Source: Flavimarina sp. Hel_I_48 (GTDB lineage: Bacteria > Bacteroidota > Bacteroidia > Flavobacteriales > Flavobacteriaceae). Taken from it: a stretch of 64,000 nucleotides of DNA. The stretch is from assembly GCF_000733945.1 (NCBI RefSeq), contig NZ_JPOL01000002.1, forward strand, positions 2,915,001 to 2,979,000. Direction: 5' to 3'. Of the stretch, positions 1 to 7,599 are shown in pieces; positions within the stretch are counted from its first letter, which is position 1, and the number at the start of each line of letters is the position of its first letter. The notes below the pieces were generated by a model, which ran no database searches, had not been told where the DNA came from, and saw nothing but the letters and a program-made list of their open reading frames with translations. The position numbers were made by a program, and so were the translations under genes.

Positions 1-1037
1 TCCAGTTTGCTCAGTTCCAGCCCGGCTTCCATGGCAGCGGCATCAGTAACGCTAATGAATTCCCCGCGTTTACTGCGGAAAAGATGCGCGTGCATAGGTC
101 CCACACCAGGATAATCAAGTCCGGCAGAAATGGAATACGGTTCTGTAATCTGACCATCTGGCGTTTGCATGAGCAGGGTCTTGCTTCCGTGAATAATGCC
201 TTCTTTTCCCAGAGCGGAAGTGGCTGCACTTTCCCCAGAATCAATCCCTTTTCCGGCTGCTTCCACGGCAATAATCCCCACTTCGGGATTATCCAGATAA
301 TGGTAATATATACCGGCAGCGTTACTACCGCCTCCCACGCAGGCCACCACATAATCTGGATCTTCCCGGCCTTCTTTTTCTAACAATTGTTTTTTGACTT
401 CCTGTGAGATCACACTTTGAAAACGCGCCACCATATCAGGATAGGGGTGCGGACCTACAACACTTCCTATAATATAATGGGTGTCGGTAGGATTACTGAT
501 CCAGTCGCGAATGGCCTCATTTGTGGCATCTTTTAAAGTTTTACTGCCAGATTCCGCCGAAATAACCTTCGCTCCCAGCATTTTCATGCGCGCCACGTTG
601 GGGGATTGCCTTTTGATATCTATCGCGCCCATATACACAATACATTCCAGTCCCATAAGCGCACAAACCGTTGCGGTGGCAACACCGTGCTGGCCTGCGC
701 CAGTCTCAGCTATGATACGGGTTTTGCCCAGCCGCTGCGCCATGAGGATCTGACCTATCGTATTATTCACCTTGTGCGCGCCGGTATGGCAAAGATCTTC
801 ACGTTTGAGATAAACTTTTGCGCCATATTTTTCTGAAAAGCGTTTTGCGTAATACAGCGGTGTAGGGCGTCCCACATACTCCCGAAGCAACTCTTGAAAT
901 TCTTTCTGAAAATCTTCGGTTTGCATGATTTCCAGATAATTCTGGCGTAGTTCTTCTACATTGGGATATAGCATTTCTGGGATATAAGCCCCACCAAAAT
1001 CGCCATAATATCCTTTCTCATCTACGTTATAGTTCAT
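1..1037 (-). CDS. trpB: Tryptophan synthase beta chain (partial, C-terminus off the window)
   Basis: PLP enzyme joining indole and L-serine to give L-tryptophan, last step of the pathway, working in the cytoplasm as an alpha2-beta2 complex with TrpA. Seen: translation from the ATG at 1037 starts [16 protein letters not shown] and stays open to the window edge (345 codons). The PLP-lysine motif HKVNN (Lys89) and the phosphate-binding GGGSNA stretch are present, as is the LKREDL segment. About 50 residues of the usual ~395 are missing because the window ends. It is the last visible gene of a minus-strand trpE-G-D-C-F-B operon, 85 bp after trpF; trpA would be expected next, outside the window. 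Confidence 0.97.
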   Translation of the reverse strand, partial: MNYNVDEKGYYGDFGGAYIPEMLYPNVEELRQNYLEIMQTEDFQKEFQELLREYVGRPTPLYYAKRFSEKYGAKVYLKREDLCHTGAHKVNNTIGQILMAQRLGKTRIIAETGAGQHGVATATVCALMGLECIVYMGAIDIKRQSPNVARMKMLGAKVISAESGSKTLKDATNEAIRDWISNPTDTHYIIGSVVGPHPYPDMVARFQSVISQEVKKQLLEKEGREDPDYVVACVGGGSNAAGIYYHYLDNPEVGIIAVEAAGKGIDSGESAATSALGKEGIIHGSKTLLMQTPDGQITEPYSISAGLDYPGVGPMHAHLFRSKRGEFISVTDAAAMEAGLELSKL

Positions 1038-1122
1038 CTTTTATATCTTAATTTTTTACTTCCACAAAAGCGGAAATCTATTTTTCTAGTATTGAGGATT
1101 CTAGTTTTTGCAAACTGCAACC

Positions 1123-1899
1123 TTAGACCTGCAATAGTTTTTCTTTAAAATCCCTCAACAGTTTCACATCCTTCGACCCGGGTTCTGTTTCAAATTTACT
1201 GTTTACATCAATGCCGTAAAGGGGCAAATCTGTTTTTGACAATTCTTTAAGCTTGTCTAGCTCCTGTGGACCTATGCCACCACTCAAAATAAACGGTTTT
1301 TTTGAAGGATATGCCTTTAAGACTGACCAGTCAAAGGTATACCCATTTCCTCCTTTTGCCTTTCCTTTTGTGTCAAAGAGAAATTTATCCACTAAGGGTT
1401 CATAATCTTTTAATATGGAAAAATTGAACTCGTCTTTTATACCGAAAACTTTCCAGACTTCGACAGGCTCAGTCCGGAGAACTTCGACAGGCTCAGTCCG
1501 GGGAACTTCGACAGGCTCAGTCCGTGGAACTTCGACAGGCTCATTCCGGGGAATTTTGACAGGCTCTGTCCGGGGAACTTCGATACGCTCAGCAAAGCTT
1601 AATTTGCTTTTTAGTTCGGCTTTTAATTTTTCACAGTATGCTGCCGATTCATTACCGTGTAATTGAATGATATTAAGTTTAAAATGGTCAATTTTTGCCA
1701 GAATATCACTGATTTCAGCATCTACAAATACGCCAACTTTTTTAATTTCTTCCGGCAATGCCTTCAGTTCTTCCGCAAAAGTTGCCTGCTCCTCACAATA
1801 CCGCGGACTGCCCTTATAGAATATAAAACCCAAATAATCTGGCTGAAGTTGGCCCACTTCAGCCATGTTCAATTTCATTCCGCAGATTTTAAGTCTCAT
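1123..1899 (-). CDS. trpF: Phosphoribosylanthranilate isomerase with an in-frame repeat insertion
   Basis: Converts N-(5-phosphoribosyl)anthranilate to the carboxyphenylamino-deoxyribulose phosphate; a cytoplasmic (beta/alpha)8 barrel. Seen: strand 1 KICGMK with the catalytic Cys, DYLGFIF, VGVFVD, IIQLHGNE, FLFDTKGKAKGGNGYTFDW with the catalytic Asp, ILSGGI and GIDVNSKFE near the C-terminus, so all barrel signatures are intact. At 258 residues it is about 45 longer than the usual 205-215. The excess is residues ~102-148, a run of 8-residue units of the type VEVPRTEP encoded by a 24-bp tandem repeat. The insert falls between helix 4 and strand 5, on the barrel face opposite the active site, so the enzyme may well still work (inference). 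Confidence 0.95.
   Translation of the reverse strand: MRLKICGMKLNMAEVGQLQPDYLGFIFYKGSPRYCEEQATFAEELKALPEEIKKVGVFVDAEISDILAKIDHFKLNIIQLHGNESAAYCEKLKAELKSKLSFAERIEVPRTEPVKIPRNEPVEVPRTEPVEVPRTEPVEVLRTEPVEVWKVFGIKDEFNFSILKDYEPLVDKFLFDTKGKAKGGNGYTFDWSVLKAYPSKKPFILSGGIGPQELDKLKELSKTDLPLYGIDVNSKFETEPGSKDVKLLRDFKEKLLQV
1457..1600. repeat. 24-bp tandem repeat array inside trpF
   Basis: Units start at 1457, 1481, 1505, 1529, 1553 and a degenerate one at 1577. Each contains the core TTCGACAGGCTCAG or a near variant and is exactly 24 bp, so copy number can change without shifting the trpF frame. The first three units are almost identical, and divergence increases toward 1600, as expected for an array growing at one end. 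There are no unique spacers, so this is not CRISPR. From memory, the core resembles a short interspersed repeat common in Bacteroidota intergenic DNA; that was not checked. Confidence 0.93.
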
Positions 1900-1947
1900 G
1901 ATATTTTTTTAAAGTTCCCGCCTTTCTTGAAGGGAAGGGCTTAATTA

Positions 1948-1998
1948 CACCTCTTTCAGCTTCGCTGAAATTTTCCCCTCATTGAAAAAGAGGGGAGG
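1948..1998. repeat. Two-hairpin interspersed repeat (family R2), copy 1
   Basis: Lies in the trpC-trpF spacer. It holds an inverted repeat around TTTCAGCTTCGCTGAAA followed by a second one of the form TCCCCTC...GAGGGGA. Copies with the same two-part layout occur at 4623-4674 and 25907-25961. A degenerate, related inverted repeat (TTCCCGCC...GGGAA) sits at 1916-1940. Confidence 0.85.
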
Positions 1999-2009
1999 CG
2001 TAAGACATT

Positions 2010-2822
2010 TCAGTTCCCCCTTTGGGGGCTAGGGGGATTTATTTTTGCAATAAACTCCTTCGCACTTTTGCCCGGATCATTGGTTTTCATAAAATTCTCA
2101 CCTATTAAAAATCCTTTATAACCATAAGGCTGCAGTTCTTGTATTGCGTTTATTGAACTGATCCCGCTCTCAGAAACCTTGACAAAATCATTGGGGATTT
2201 TATCAGAAAGGCTCTTGCTGATCTCGAGGCTCACCTCAAAGGTTTTGAGATTCCTGTTGTTCACGCCCAGCATATCCAGAGAAGGCATAATCGATTTTTC
2301 AAGTTCGTCAAGGTTGTGCACTTCGAGCAACACATCCATTCCCAACTGTTTTGCTAGTTCAGAAAAAGCTTTGATTTCGCTCTTTTCAAGCACTGCGGCG
2401 ATCAATAAAATAACATCTGCACCATAAGCTTTAGCTTCCAGGATCTGATATTCATCTATTATAAATTCCTTGCGCAATAGCGGAAATTTAACCGAAGCCC
2501 GCGCAATTAAAAGATCGTCCAGTGAACCACCAAAATATTTTGCGTCTGTTAAAACACTCATGCCACAAACCCCGGCCTGCTCATAACCCTGTGCCACATC
2601 CTGTACGTTGAGTCCATTATTGATGACCGACTTACTGGGTGAGCGGCGTTTGTGTTCAGCGATTATTCCAGAACTGCTTTCCCGTAAAATAGTGGCTAAA
2701 GATGCCGATTTTCGGTCAAAAAGCACCGATTTTTCGAGCTGTTTTACCGGAATTAATCCTTTTCTCAAAGCAACTTCCTTTCGTTTGTCTGCTACTATTT
2801 TATCTAGAATGTTCAAAATCAA
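2010..2822 (-). CDS. trpC: Indole-3-glycerol phosphate synthase
   Basis: Closes the indole ring, turning carboxyphenylamino-deoxyribulose phosphate into indole-3-glycerol phosphate; a cytoplasmic (beta/alpha)8 enzyme. Seen: EHKRRSPSKS near residue 56 (first catalytic lysine region), VLTDAKYFGGS, LLRKEFIIDEYQI with the catalytic Lys, LLEVHN, GVNNRNLKTFEV, VSESGI and GFLIGENFMKT, which together define the family. Length 270 is slightly above the usual ~260. The last nine residues (NPPSPQRGN) are encoded by a GC-rich interspersed repeat at 2014-2037, so the natural C-terminus appears to have been replaced or extended by that element. It lies between trpD (67-bp spacer) and trpF (110-bp spacer). 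Confidence 0.97.
   Translation of the reverse strand: MILNILDKIVADKRKEVALRKGLIPVKQLEKSVLFDRKSASLATILRESSSGIIAEHKRRSPSKSVINNGLNVQDVAQGYEQAGVCGMSVLTDAKYFGGSLDDLLIARASVKFPLLRKEFIIDEYQILEAKAYGADVILLIAAVLEKSEIKAFSELAKQLGMDVLLEVHNLDELEKSIMPSLDMLGVNNRNLKTFEVSLEISKSLSDKIPNDFVKVSESGISSINAIQELQPYGYKGFLIGENFMKTNDPGKSAKEFIAKINPPSPQRGN
2014..2037. repeat. GC-rich interspersed repeat (family R1) forming the trpC 3' end
   Basis: An imperfect palindrome built on CCCCCTTTGGGGG followed by CTAGGGGG. It overlaps the last codons of trpC. The same element is at 2895-2919, 4691-4712, 25865-25889 and 32897-32920. Confidence 0.9.
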
Positions 2823-2866
2823 TTATTATTACTATTTATATTTTTATTAAAGCCCTGTTTTATAAT

Positions 2867-2919
2867 TTCCCCTTCGGAGGTTAGGAGGATTAAATTCCCC
2901 CTTTGGGGGCTAGGGGGAT
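2867..2919. repeat. Family R1 repeat, degenerate copy plus intact copy, at the trpD 3' end
   Basis: A diverged copy (2867-2889, TTCCCCTTCGGAGG type) is followed directly by an intact copy (2895-2919) identical over its core to the trpC one. The intact copy encodes the last residues of TrpD. Another weak relative lies upstream of trpD at 3904-3927. Confidence 0.88.
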
Positions 2920-3894
2920 CAATGTATTCAGTTTCTCCAGCGCTTTTCCACTTAATAACGTTTCTTTTGCCAGTTCAAAACCAGCTTTTGGTTCTAATTT
3001 TTTAACGGTTGCGATAGCCATTCCTGCATTTGCAGAAACCACATTATTCTGAGCTTCGCTGCCTTTACCAGAAATCACTTTCATAAAAATCTCAGCCGAT
3101 TCTTTTACGCTTTCTCCGCCGTAAATGGCTTCTTCCTCGATTTCTGTTACTCCAAAATCTTCTGGAGACAGCATACGCTCGCTATTGTTTGTAATGGCCT
3201 TCGTTTTTCCGGTTAGGGCAATCTCGTCATAGCCGTCAAGCGCGTGCAGGATGGTAAAATTTTTATCGCCTTTTTGATACAAATAGCCATACATACGGGC
3301 CAGTTCCAGATTAAATACGCCCACCAACTGATTTTCTGGAAATGCAGGGTTTACCATGGGCCCCAGCATATTAAAGAAGGTTTTAACCGCAAGATCCCGG
3401 CGAATTGGGGCAACGTTTTTCATCGCAGGATGAAAGAGTGGGGCGTGCAATACACAAATCCCGGCTTCGTCCAGACAACGTTTCAGGAAATCCTTATCGC
3501 TGCTGAAACTAATCCCTAAATGTTCCATCACATTGCTGCTTCCACTCACCGAAGAAACGCCATAATTGCCATGTTTTGTGACGTTCACACCAGCACCGGC
3601 GGTCACAAATGAAGAAAGTGTGGAGATATTAAAAGTATTTTTGCCATCGCCCCCCGTGCCGCAAAGGTCAATGCTGTTGTATCCTTCAAAATCTACCGCG
3701 AGACAAAGGTCTAAAAGCGCATCACGAAAACCTTCCAGTTCCCCTATAGATACGCTGCGCATCATATAAACGGTCATAAAAGAAGCAATCTGGCTGGGAT
3801 TATATTTCCCTTCGGAAATGTTTACCAGCACCTCGCGCGCCTCTTGTTTGTCAAGCTGCTCGTGATTGATAAGTCTGTTTAATATATGTTTCAT
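2890..3894 (-). CDS. trpD: Anthranilate phosphoribosyltransferase
   Basis: Transfers the phosphoribosyl group of PRPP to anthranilate, second step of the tryptophan branch; a cytoplasmic homodimer. Seen: the PRPP/Mg loop CGTGGDGKNTFNIST at residues ~78-93, TKHGNYGVSS, the DLAVKTFFNMLGPMVNP segment and HALDGYDE are all diagnostic. Length 334 matches the family. The C-terminal tail LIPLAPKGGI is read from an R1 repeat, the same element that ends TrpC but in a different frame. It sits between trpG (70-bp spacer) and trpC. Confidence 0.97.
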   Translation of the reverse strand: MKHILNRLINHEQLDKQEAREVLVNISEGKYNPSQIASFMTVYMMRSVSIGELEGFRDALLDLCLAVDFEGYNSIDLCGTGGDGKNTFNISTLSSFVTAGAGVNVTKHGNYGVSSVSGSSNVMEHLGISFSSDKDFLKRCLDEAGICVLHAPLFHPAMKNVAPIRRDLAVKTFFNMLGPMVNPAFPENQLVGVFNLELARMYGYLYQKGDKNFTILHALDGYDEIALTGKTKAITNNSERMLSPEDFGVTEIEEEAIYGGESVKESAEIFMKVISGKGSEAQNNVVSANAGMAIATVKKLEPKAGFELAKETLLSGKALEKLNTLIPLAPKGGI

Positions 3895-3964
3895 TATTGC
3901 ACTCTAACTCCCTCCAATGAGGAGGATTTTATTATTTGATTTATATGCTATTCCGTGTTTTTTA

Positions 3965-4537
3965 TCAAGAAAACACCCAGTTTTCGATCATTTTCTTGCC
4001 TTCTGGTGTCAGTACAGATTCTGGATGAAACTGCACGCCGCGCAGGTCAAAGTTTCTATGGCGCAGCGACATGATCTGGCCGTTCACATCTGTTGCGGTG
4101 ATCTCAAGATCTTCTGGAAACTGGTCTGGGGAAACCACCCAGGAATGGTACCTTCCTATTTTAAACTCGCGATCTATATTTTTGTACAAAGGTTCGTCAT
4201 CAACGGTTTGCGTAGCGGTAGTCGCCACGCCGTGAAAAACCTTATCCAGATTGATCAGGCTTCCGCCGAAAACTTCTCCAATGGCCTGTTGTCCCAGACA
4301 AACGCCGAATATGGGTTTTTTCCCTGCATATTCTTTGATTATTGGTTTTAAGAGTCCGGCTTCATCGGGAATTCCGGGTCCTGGAGAAAGCAGGATTTTG
4401 TCATAGGCAGCAATTTCTTCAAGCGTTACTTTGTCGTTGCGCTTTACGGTAACAGCACAATCCAGCGCTTCCAGATAATGCACCAGGTTGTACACAAAAC
4501 TGTCGTAATTATCGATGACCAGTATTTTAATCCCCAT
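3965..4537 (-). CDS. trpG: Anthranilate synthase glutamine amidotransferase subunit
   Basis: Releases ammonia from glutamine and delivers it to TrpE for anthranilate formation. Seen: class I amidotransferase triad with Cys80 in GVCLGQQ and His171/Glu173 in VQFHPES, plus the oxyanion segment LSPGPGIPDEAG. The frame stays open upstream to ATGs at 4594 and 4618, but those 19-27 extra residues are encoded by repeat-like sequence (4531-4555) and do not resemble the family. I therefore take the ATG at 4537, which gives the usual 190 residues starting MGIKILVIDNYDSF. It follows trpE after 181 bp of repeat-filled spacer. Confidence 0.95.
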   Translation of the reverse strand: MGIKILVIDNYDSFVYNLVHYLEALDCAVTVKRNDKVTLEEIAAYDKILLSPGPGIPDEAGLLKPIIKEYAGKKPIFGVCLGQQAIGEVFGGSLINLDKVFHGVATTATQTVDDEPLYKNIDREFKIGRYHSWVVSPDQFPEDLEITATDVNGQIMSLRHRNFDLRGVQFHPESVLTPEGKKMIENWVFS

Positions 4538-4622
4538 CCCTTCCCCAGAGGGGAAGTGAGTCTGTTCTGATTGTGTCTTATCTTTATGCTTCATTGTTGA
4601 ATTTTCTAATTGCTTCAAAAAC

Positions 4623-4712
4623 CACCCCTCTTACAGCTTTGCTGAAATTTTCCCCTCTTAGAAAAGGAGGGGAGCTTTTTTCTTTTTTTATTCCCCCTTC
4701 GGGGTTAGGGGG
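4623..4712. repeat. R2 plus R1 repeats filling the trpE-trpG spacer
   Basis: An R2 copy (4623-4674, with AGCTTTGCT and TCCCCTC...GAGGGGA inverted repeats) is followed by an R1 copy (4691-4712, TTCCCCCTTCGGGG type). Together they occupy most of the intergenic DNA and can form three stable hairpins in the transcript. They are not followed by a clear U-run in the minus direction, so they are not obvious terminators; they could act in mRNA stability or processing (inference). Confidence 0.85.
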
Positions 4713-4718
4713 AGGAAT

Positions 4719-6116
4719 TTATATTTCCTCCGCCAGTTCAAGCGCGCGGGTGAGTGCGCCCAGTTTATTATAGACCTCCTGCAATTCGTTTTCCGGTTTG
4801 CTATCGCTTACCACACCGGCGCCGGCCTGATAGTGTAACTTATGATTTTTACTAAGAAAAGAACGGATAATGATCGCATGGTTAAAATCGCCGCTAAAGT
4901 CCATAAAACCGATCGCACCACCATAAAAATCTCGGTTTACGGTCTCATAATCTTCCAGCAACTGCATGGCGCGGTGTTTAGGCGCCCCGCTCAAAGTTCC
5001 CGCAGGGAACGTGTCTGCCACGACCTGTAGGGTGGAGGTCTGCGGATTTTTTGTCGCGGTCACTTTGCTTACCAAATGGATGACATGGGAAAAAAACTGA
5101 ACCTCCCGATACGTTTCCACTTTGACATCTGTACCGTTACGGCTTAGGTCGTTGCGGGCGAGATCTACAAGCATTACATGCTCGCTGTTTTCCTTTGCAT
5201 CTTCCGAAAGCGTCTTGGCCAGTGCGGCATCCTGCTCATCATTCCCCGAACGTTTAGTGGTTCCCGCAATGGGGTGAATTTCGGCTTTGCCTTCTTTTAC
5301 GACCAACTGTGCTTCTGGCGAACTTCCAAAAATCTTAAAATTCCCGTAGTCAAAATAGAAAAGATACGGGCTGGGGTTTACGCTGCGCAACGCGCGATAT
5401 ACATTGAACTCGTCACCGGTAAATCCCTGAGAAAAACGCTTAGAAGGGACAATCTGAAATACATCGCCGCGCTGGCAGTGTTTCTTGCATTTTATGACCA
5501 GTTCTTTATACGCTTCATCAGTAATATTGGATTCTGTCTCACCTTCCCGACTAAAATGGTATTCAGCGAAATTTTTGACCTTGAGTGCTTGTTCAATAGT
5601 GTCTAAATTATGCGTTTCCGTTGTACTGTGCGAAAACAGGTAGGCCTGATTATTAAAGTGGTTTATGGCTATAATATTGCCATAAACGGCATAATAAAGA
5701 TCTGGAATTTCAAGATCGCCTTTTTTCTTATGTATTTCTACCTGTTCAAAATAGCGTACTGCATCGTAGGACATGTAGCCAAAAAGCCCATTGTCAATTA
5801 CTTTATGATCGGTTTTTTCTGTAGTGAAGCTTTGGGCAAATTGCTCGAGGATTTTTACCACATCCGTTGATTGCTCAATTTTTGTAATGGTCTGTTTTCC
5901 ATCGGGAAATTCCTGAAAAATGGATTCGTTTTCTACTTTTATCGATGCAATGGGATTACAGCAGATATAACTGAACGTATTATCATTTGCCCGGTAGTCG
6001 CTACTTTCAAGCAGGAGACTGTTAGGGAACTTGTCCCGCAACCTAAGATACACTGAAACCGGTGTGATCGTATCTGCCAGTAATTTTTTGCTTTTGGTTT
6101 TAAGGCTGTACTTCAT
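4719..6116 (-). CDS. trpE: Anthranilate synthase component I
   Basis: Converts chorismate and ammonia to anthranilate, the committed and feedback-inhibited step. Seen: an N-terminal regulatory domain with LLESSD (the region where tryptophan binds in the family) and a C-terminal chorismate-binding domain with QIVPSKRF, FGSSPEAQL, HPIAGTTKRSG, LVDLARNDLSR, GTLSGAPKHRAM and YGGAIGF. Length 465 is normal for the short Bacteroidota form. It is the first structural gene of the operon, 136 bp downstream of the trpL leader peptide and 71 bp beyond the attenuator terminator. Confidence 0.98.
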   Translation of the reverse strand: MKYSLKTKSKKLLADTITPVSVYLRLRDKFPNSLLLESSDYRANDNTFSYICCNPIASIKVENESIFQEFPDGKQTITKIEQSTDVVKILEQFAQSFTTEKTDHKVIDNGLFGYMSYDAVRYFEQVEIHKKKGDLEIPDLYYAVYGNIIAINHFNNQAYLFSHSTTETHNLDTIEQALKVKNFAEYHFSREGETESNITDEAYKELVIKCKKHCQRGDVFQIVPSKRFSQGFTGDEFNVYRALRSVNPSPYLFYFDYGNFKIFGSSPEAQLVVKEGKAEIHPIAGTTKRSGNDEQDAALAKTLSEDAKENSEHVMLVDLARNDLSRNGTDVKVETYREVQFFSHVIHLVSKVTATKNPQTSTLQVVADTFPAGTLSGAPKHRAMQLLEDYETVNRDFYGGAIGFMDFSGDFNHAIIIRSFLSKNHKLHYQAGAGVVSDSKPENELQEVYNKLGALTRALELAEEI

Positions 6117-6187
6117 GTCTTCTCTTTCAATGGTTATCTTTTGTTACTTTCTGCTTCCAATCACTTTTTCCTCTTTCTCAGAAATGA

Positions 6188-6217
6188 AAAAGGCCCGTCG
6201 TGATTGACGGGCCTTTT
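6188..6217 (-). terminator. trp attenuator terminator hairpin
   Basis: On the minus strand a 12-bp perfect stem (AAAAGGCCCGTC with GACGGGCCTTTT) closes a six-base AATCAC loop and runs into a U-rich tract. It lies between the leader peptide and trpE, where a classical attenuator terminator belongs. The 5' arm and loop are also complementary to 6240-6251. Confidence 0.93.
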
Positions 6218-6239
6218 GTATATGATTTTAATACACGGG

Positions 6240-6266
6240 GTCACTCACGACGTTAACGTTGTGTGA
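6240..6266 (-). promoter_or_regulatory. trp leader pause hairpin and antiterminator strand
   Basis: The minus-strand RNA from 6266 to 6241 can fold on itself (TCAC-CAC-ACGT pairing with ACGT-GTG-GTGA around a TA loop, two mismatches). The 3' half, GTCGTGAGTGAC (6251-6240), can instead pair at 11 of 12 positions with 6197-6208 of the terminator. These mutually exclusive pairings are the hallmark of ribosome-mediated attenuation: a ribosome stalled at the Trp codons frees the antiterminator strand. Confidence 0.85.
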
Positions 6267-6300
6267 TCCACCACCAGGTATTTACTATGTTTGTTCTCAT
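6253..6300 (-). CDS. trpL: trp operon leader peptide
   Basis: A 15-residue ORF, MRTNIVNTWWWITQR, with three consecutive TGG codons, ends just inside the pause hairpin. Tryptophan is rare, so three in a row just upstream of competing hairpins and trpE leave little doubt that this is the sensing peptide. Its ATG lies about 8 bases from the last base of the TATCTTTG box, so the mRNA would have almost no 5' untranslated region; translation is probably leaderless (inference). Confidence 0.93.
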   Translation of the reverse strand: MRTNIVNTWWWITQR

Positions 6301-6307
6301 GGAGCCT

Positions 6308-6338
6308 CAAAGATAGAAATCACTTTTTAAAATGCAAA
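6308..6338 (-). promoter_or_regulatory. Predicted trp operon promoter (Bacteroidota sigma-A type)
   Basis: On the minus strand TTTG (6338-6335) is followed after 19 bases by TATCTTTG (6315-6308), a full match to the Bacteroidota TTTG / TAnnTTTG consensus and spacing. It sits immediately upstream of trpL. Confidence 0.8.
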
Positions 6339-6393
6339 CTATTTTTGAATTTCTCTCTGCTTTTTATTTTCCGCGGAAAAAATCAGTTATAAA

Positions 6394-6888
6394 TTACATG
6401 TGCAGGGTAATATCCAATTCAAAGTTATCACGGATGGTCTGGTCACCAAGATTGTCAAAAAATTTACCAGAACCGTAACGTACATTAAATTTTGAACGGT
6501 CAATGGTCAGTTTTGTGTGTGCTGTGTTACCATCTACATCAAGTTCAAAAGCAAGGGGCTCCGTATTTTCCTTGATAGTAAGATCGCCCACCATAGAATA
6601 GCCTTTATCTGTTCTGCTTACTTCAGACATATTTAGTGTTGCGGTAGGATACTTATCAACCCCAAAGAAGTCATCATTTTTTAAATGGCCTTCAAGGTTT
6701 TGTTTTTCTTCACCGTCAAGATCTGTTACGGTTATGCTTGGCATATCAATGATGAAATGCCCGCCTATGATGGTATCTCCTTCTTTTTCAAAATAACCTT
6801 CTTTTAGGTCGATGGTACCATGGTGCTTGCCAAGTACCTTTTTACCTGTCCAGTTGATTGTGCTTGATTTGATTGCTATTTTTTCCAT
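6394..6888 (-). CDS. YceI family protein (lipocalin-like)
   Basis: A 164-residue beta-rich protein of the YceI family, a lipocalin-like barrel known in other bacteria to bind isoprenoid or other long hydrophobic molecules. Seen: the domain fills the protein, with INWTGKKVLGKHHGTIDL at the N-terminus, the FFGVDKYPTATL signature around residue 80 and FNVRYGSGKF near the C-terminus. There is no signal peptide, so this is a cytoplasmic form. It is the last gene of a MarR-nitroreductase-YceI set on the minus strand (78 bp after the nitroreductase). That context is often a response to electrophiles, quinones or redox stress, which suggests binding of a hydrophobic redox molecule (inference). Confidence 0.9.
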   Translation of the reverse strand: MEKIAIKSSTINWTGKKVLGKHHGTIDLKEGYFEKEGDTIIGGHFIIDMPSITVTDLDGEEKQNLEGHLKNDDFFGVDKYPTATLNMSEVSRTDKGYSMVGDLTIKENTEPLAFELDVDGNTAHTKLTIDRSKFNVRYGSGKFFDNLGDQTIRDNFELDITLHM

Positions 6889-6966
6889 TGTATTCTATTT
6901 GTATTATTAATCAGTTAAAATTTAAAATTTTTGACATTTGGTCATTTATGGTTTGAAACCTGTATC

Positions 6967-7599
6967 CTAAATAGTTTCAAAAAGTTCGGCTTGTGGCCTT
7001 CTGACTTTTTTATCGTACTGATGTTTGTCATCTTCACTTCTATAACCTACGGCGACAACCGCTACTGCATGTAAATTTTGATCCTTAAGATCGAGTATTT
7101 TATCAAATGCATCTGCGTCAAAACCTTCCATGGGGCAGGCATCAATTTTAAACATTGCAGCGGCACTCAATAAATTGCCAATCGCGAGATAAGCCTGTCT
7201 GGCAGACCAGCCACTTTTAGCTTCCTGAGGAAGATCCATAAGCGAATTTTTCATCACTTTCTCATAATCTTTTAGGCTTCCCTCTTCTATTTCCTGAATA
7301 CGTTCTGCATGCGAAATGTAGGAGTCAACCAACTCCTCTCCAAAATCCGTACGATGGGTGAAGACAAAAATGTGGGATGCATCCGTAAATTGAGATTGGC
7401 CGTAACCTGCTTCTCTTAATTGTTGCTTTACTTTTTCATCTTCTACCACTAAAATCTTATAGGGTTGCAAGCCATAAGAAGAAGCGGAAAGCTGCACGGC
7501 TTCTTTAAGTAATTCTAAGTCTGAGGTACTTACCTTTTTTGAGGCATCAAACTTTTTTGTTGCGTAACGCCAGTTCAACTGGTCTATGTAGTTATTCAT
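6967..7599 (-). CDS. NAD(P)H-dependent nitroreductase (NfsB-like)
   Basis: FMN flavoprotein of the oxygen-insensitive nitroreductase family, reducing nitroaromatics, quinones or similar electrophiles with NAD(P)H. Seen: the N-terminal RYATKKFD motif that binds FMN phosphate, QLSASSYGLQPYKILVVED around residue 37, AYLAIGNLLSAAAMFKIDACPMEGFD near 145 and VAVGYR near the C-terminus; length 210 is typical. Its start overlaps the end of the marR-type gene by 8 bp, so the two are almost certainly co-transcribed and translationally coupled. The natural substrate cannot be read from sequence. Confidence 0.93.
   Translation of the reverse strand: MNNYIDQLNWRYATKKFDASKKVSTSDLELLKEAVQLSASSYGLQPYKILVVEDEKVKQQLREAGYGQSQFTDASHIFVFTHRTDFGEELVDSYISHAERIQEIEEGSLKDYEKVMKNSLMDLPQEAKSGWSARQAYLAIGNLLSAAAMFKIDACPMEGFDADAFDKILDLKDQNLHAVAVVAVGYRSEDDKHQYDKKVRRPQAELFETI

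Noticed and set aside
1457..1600. CRISPR array
   Set aside because: Units are directly tandem, 24 bp, without spacers, and lie in frame within trpF.
1415..1666. Plus-strand ORF of 83 codons through the trpF repeat (TSTGSVRG repeats)
   Set aside because: It is the antisense reading of the repeat array; the minus-strand frame carries all TrpF motifs.
4538..4618. N-terminal extension of TrpG from the ATG at 4618 or 4594
   Set aside because: The extra residues are coded by repeat-like DNA, have no family similarity and would lengthen a protein that is full length from 4537.
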